Source: Deltaproteobacteria bacterium
GTDB lineage: Bacteria; Desulfobacterota; Desulfovibrionia; Desulfovibrionales; Desulfovibrionaceae
Direction of reading: 5' to 3'
DNA length: 8,290 bases
Assembly: GCA_031253875.1 (NCBI GenBank)
Contig: JAIRVN010000110.1
Coordinates: forward strand, 1 to 8,290
Numbering within the stretch: the first letter of the stretch is position 1; each line of letters opens with the position of its first letter. Both the position numbers and the translations under genes were made by a program. The notes beneath the pieces were generated by a model that was not told the DNA's origin, did no database searches, and saw only the letters and a list, made by a program, of their open reading frames with translations. Below, piece by piece: positions 6,254-8,290 of this stretch.

Positions 6254-6834
6254 TTCCACGCCGCGCCCAGGCGGGCGGCCTTAAGATTCACGTCCACGAT
6301 CTTGGCGGGCAGATGTTTCTTAATGCCCGCTTCCAGGGCATCCATTCCAAAAGAAAAAGCGTCTGCCGCGCACACCGCGCCGAGCAGCGCGCTGTTGCCG
6401 CTCTGGATGGAACCGGCTTCGCGCCCCAGACTCCGGCAAGGCAGAAAGACCGCGTCTTGCGCCACGGCCCGCACTGTGGCCCGCAATCCGTCTGGATCAG
6501 GATAGAATTCCTTTTGCAAGGCCACGCCAAGAGGCGGCAAGCTTTCGGAACTGGAAAAGACGCGCCCGCCGGGAACAAGGTAGGGCAGGGCGCGCAGGGT
6601 TTCCAGCGGTTCAAAGCCCAACAGCAGATCGGCTTCGCCAAACGCTATCCTGGGCGAACGCCAGCCGCCGATCAGCAGCGCGGATTCCACCACGCCGCCG
6701 CGTTGGGCCATGCCGTGCACTTCGCCCGATGTGACCTCAAGACCCAAATCCAGGGCAATTTTCGCCAAAAGGGTCGTGGCCGTGAGAGTGCCCTGGCCGC
6801 CCACACCTGTCATGACAATACGAAGATTCGCCAC
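6244..6834 (-). CDS. iorB: Indolepyruvate ferredoxin oxidoreductase, beta (gamma-type) subunit
   Basis: This is the small subunit of the IorAB complex, which decarboxylates aryl pyruvates to aryl-acetyl-CoA while reducing ferredoxin in the cytoplasm. The 196-residue product is the usual length. It carries the pyruvate ferredoxin oxidoreductase gamma-domain signature: RIVMTGVGGQGTLTATTLLA (5-24, glycine-rich loop), SGEVHGMAQRGGVVESALLI (36-55), DLLLGFEPLETLRALPYL (69-86) and GNSALLGAV (147-155). The start is a GTG at 6834, reading MANLRIV, with AAAAGGAG 6 bases upstream; an earlier in-frame ATG at 6900 would add 22 residues encoded within the end of iorA and is not supported. It begins 2 bases after the iorA stop, so the two subunits are translated together. 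Confidence 0.93.
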   Translation of the reverse strand: MANLRIVMTGVGGQGTLTATTLLAKIALDLGLEVTSGEVHGMAQRGGVVESALLIGGWRSPRIAFGEADLLLGFEPLETLRALPYLVPGGRVFSSSESLPPLGVALQKEFYPDPDGLRATVRAVAQDAVFLPCRSLGREAGSIQSGNSALLGAVCAADAFSFGMDALEAGIKKHLPAKIVDVNLKAARLGAAWKQR

Positions 6835-6836
6835 GA

Positions 6837-8290
6837 TCAACTCCTTTTGCGGGACTTGAAGGCCGGGGAAAGCTGGAGGCAGAGCATGCACCCGGCGCAC
6901 TGACTTTCGCTCACCACCACGCGGTCGTCTTCGCGGCGCATCGCGGGGCAGGCCACACGCTCAAGGGCGGCCAGGGCCTCCGGTACCTGTACCGGCACGT
7001 GGGCCGCCTGTGGCGCGCTCTTTTTGAGCACCCGCCGGGCATACAGCACACAGGGTTCACGCGCGATGAGCACGCGTACCCCCGTCAGGGATTTCATGGC
7101 TTCCAGCGCCTGCAACAGCTTTTTACGGTTATAGGCTCGTACGGTTGTATGCTGCTGCACGCCGCAGCCCTGCACCACAGCTTCGATATCAAGATGCACA
7201 TGATCCGCGCCCAGCACTTCGGCATCCACGCCGGGATGGGGCTGGTGTCCGGTCATGGCGGTGGTGCCATTATCCAAAATGACCAGCAGCAGATTGTGCT
7301 TGTTGAAAACCGCGTTTACCAGGCCGGTGATGCCGGAATGAAAAAACGTGGAATCGCCGATAAAGGCCACGACAGCTTTGCCCGACGCCCTGGCAAAACC
7401 GCTCCCCGCGCTGACCGAAGACCCCATGCACAACAAAAAGTCCGCCATGCGCAAAGGCGGCAGTATGCCGAGGGTATAGCAGCCGATATCGCTGGAATAG
7501 AAGGCGTTATCACCGAAAACCTCGCGCACGGCGGTAAAAACCGCCCGGTGCGCACACCCCGCGCACAGCAAGGGCGGACGCTGCGGCAGGTCGGGCTGTA
7601 CGTCCGCGTGCCGTACGGGCGCGTAATGCTCGCCCAGGTATGCGGCCAGCGCTTCCAGCACCAGGCTGGTCGAATATTCGCCCAGCCGCGTCAACGGCCC
7701 CCCCTTGCCGCTGACAAGCACGCCGAAGCCGCGCTGCTGGACAAAGGCGCGCACGTCATTCTCCAGCAACGGCTCCAGTTCTTCAAGCACCAGAATCTTG
7801 TCGCAAGCGCCGAGAAAAGTCCCCAGCAGTTTTTCCGGCAGGGGCCAGCTCATTCCGAGTTCCAGCACCCTGACCCTGTCCTGCCAGGCGCTCAAGGCCA
7901 GTGCATCCGCAAGGTAATTACGGGCTACGCCGCTGACGACGATGCCGAGGCGGCTGCCCGTATTGCCTGAAACGCGGTTCCAGGGACTGACATCCGCCTC
8001 CTTGCCGGCAACGGCAAGTTTTTCCAGCAACACAGGATGCCGGGCGCGGGCTACGGCGGGCACGGGCACAAAACGCTGCGGCTGTTTGGCATATGCCGCC
8101 GGAATACGTTCGGCCAACGCCCCGAAACGCACCGGGCCGCGCACATGATTGAGGCGGGTTGTGGTGCGCAGCATCACGGGCTGCTCAAGGCCGCGCGCCA
8201 GCAGCAACGCATCGCGCGTCATATCCTTTGCTTCCTGGGCCGTTGCCGGCTCAAAGCAGGGCAGTCCGGCAAAGCGGGCATAATAGCGAT
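6837..8290 (-). CDS. iorA: Indolepyruvate ferredoxin oxidoreductase, alpha subunit, N-terminus missing
   Basis: This is the large, thiamine-pyrophosphate-binding subunit of IorAB. About 484 codons are visible; family members are near 600 residues, so roughly the first 120 lie outside the window. The frame stays open to the edge, where it reads RYYARFAGLPCFEPATAQEAKDM, the normal internal sequence. Landmarks are LRTTTRLNH (pyrimidine-domain end), PPLLCAGCAHRAVF, DIGCYTLG, FLLCMGSSVSAGSG, GDSTFFHSG (7332-7358) and DNGTTAMTGHQ (7242-7274). The last two make up the GDS...N and DN TPP/Mg2+ motif. REPCVLYARR precedes the C-terminal ferredoxin module. That module is reduced: only CP (Cys codon 6948-6950) and CAGCMLC (Cys codons 6897-6899, 6888-6890 and 6879-6881) remain. 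The first CxxCxxC is absent and the last expected Cys is Ser (6867-6869). The protein ends shortly after, in SRKRS. Everything else looks functional. Confidence 0.93.
   Translation of the reverse strand, partial: RYYARFAGLPCFEPATAQEAKDMTRDALLLARGLEQPVMLRTTTRLNHVRGPVRFGALAERIPAAYAKQPQRFVPVPAVARARHPVLLEKLAVAGKEADVSPWNRVSGNTGSRLGIVVSGVARNYLADALALSAWQDRVRVLELGMSWPLPEKLLGTFLGACDKILVLEELEPLLENDVRAFVQQRGFGVLVSGKGGPLTRLGEYSTSLVLEALAAYLGEHYAPVRHADVQPDLPQRPPLLCAGCAHRAVFTAVREVFGDNAFYSSDIGCYTLGILPPLRMADFLLCMGSSVSAGSGFARASGKAVVAFIGDSTFFHSGITGLVNAVFNKHNLLLVILDNGTTAMTGHQPHPGVDAEVLGADHVHLDIEAVVQGCGVQQHTTVRAYNRKKLLQALEAMKSLTGVRVLIAREPCVLYARRVLKKSAPQAAHVPVQVPEALAALERVACPAMRREDDRVVVSESQCAGCMLCLQLSPAFKSRKRS
6841..6848 (-). 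promoter_or_regulatory. Ribosome binding site of iorB inside the end of iorA
   Basis: Read on the minus strand this is AAAAGGAG, followed by 6 bases and the GTG start at 6834. It overlaps the last codons of iorA (Lys-Arg-Ser) and justifies the GTG over the in-frame TTG at 6840, which would have no spacing. Confidence 0.75.

Noticed and set aside
6840..6990. A frameshift or truncation as the cause of the missing cysteines in IorA.
   Set aside because: I read the other two frames over the place of the first CxxCxxC and saw no such motif. The frame continues smoothly through the second motif to a stop coupled to iorB, so a simple frameshift does not explain the loss.
6999..7970. A 323-codon open frame on the plus strand inside iorA.
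   Set aside because: It lies opposite the highly conserved TPP-binding region of IorA, and its protein is rich in Arg, Gln and His without recognisable motifs; it is a shadow frame.
1..8290. Mobile elements, CRISPR arrays, tRNA or rRNA genes, or defence systems.
   Set aside because: I saw no transposase or integrase motifs, no regularly spaced direct repeats, no tRNA-like cloverleaf and no flanking duplications; the genes present are metabolic, chemotaxis and glycan genes.

Overview
This is a GC-rich (about 60% by eye), gene-dense bacterial window with one strand switch. Three features suggest a sulfate-reducing Desulfovibrionaceae-like member of the Desulfobacterota: the style of the NadC and NadB proteins, an anaerobic-type ferredoxin-linked indolepyruvate oxidoreductase (IorAB), and the mix of a CheW, a sugar aminotransferase and a glycosyltransferase. 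The taxonomy is inference from protein style only; no rRNA or marker gene is present.

Layout. Positions 2-295 (+) hold the last 97 codons of an SLC13/DASS-type membrane permease. A 140-bp gap follows, with a good sigma70-like promoter (345-373) and an inverted repeat with a T-run. Next come nadC (436-1332) and nadB (1329-2915), overlapping by 4 bases. They encode the third and first enzymes of NAD synthesis from aspartate; nadA, the second, is not in the window. A small exported protein of unknown function (2894-3547, TTG start) overlaps the end of nadB and is probably co-translated with it. A second promoter with a perfect -35 box (3572-3600) precedes a three-gene unit with 3- and 4-base gaps: cheW (3657-4163), a DegT/DnrJ/EryC1/StrS sugar aminotransferase (4167-5291) and a family 2 glycosyltransferase (5296-6237).

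On the minus strand, converging on the glycosyltransferase with a 6-base gap, are iorB (6244-6834) and iorA (6837 to beyond 8290, N-terminus missing). IorA and IorB together oxidise aryl pyruvates (indolepyruvate, phenylpyruvate) to aryl-acetyl-CoA with ferredoxin as electron acceptor, in aromatic amino acid fermentation or in reverse for synthesis.

The most notable observation is in the C-terminal ferredoxin module of IorA. Of the eight cysteines expected for two [4Fe-4S] clusters, the four that remain are exactly those that would ligate one cluster, and the four ligands of the other are all absent. Other points worth a second look are a C9 tract inside cheW, the linkage of cheW to glycan genes, the unrecognised exported protein with a beta-strand-like C-terminus ending in Phe, and a hairpin whose two arms contain the stop codons of the converging genes. 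I see no mobile element, CRISPR array, RNA gene or defence system. No stretch without a gene exceeds about 140 bases.
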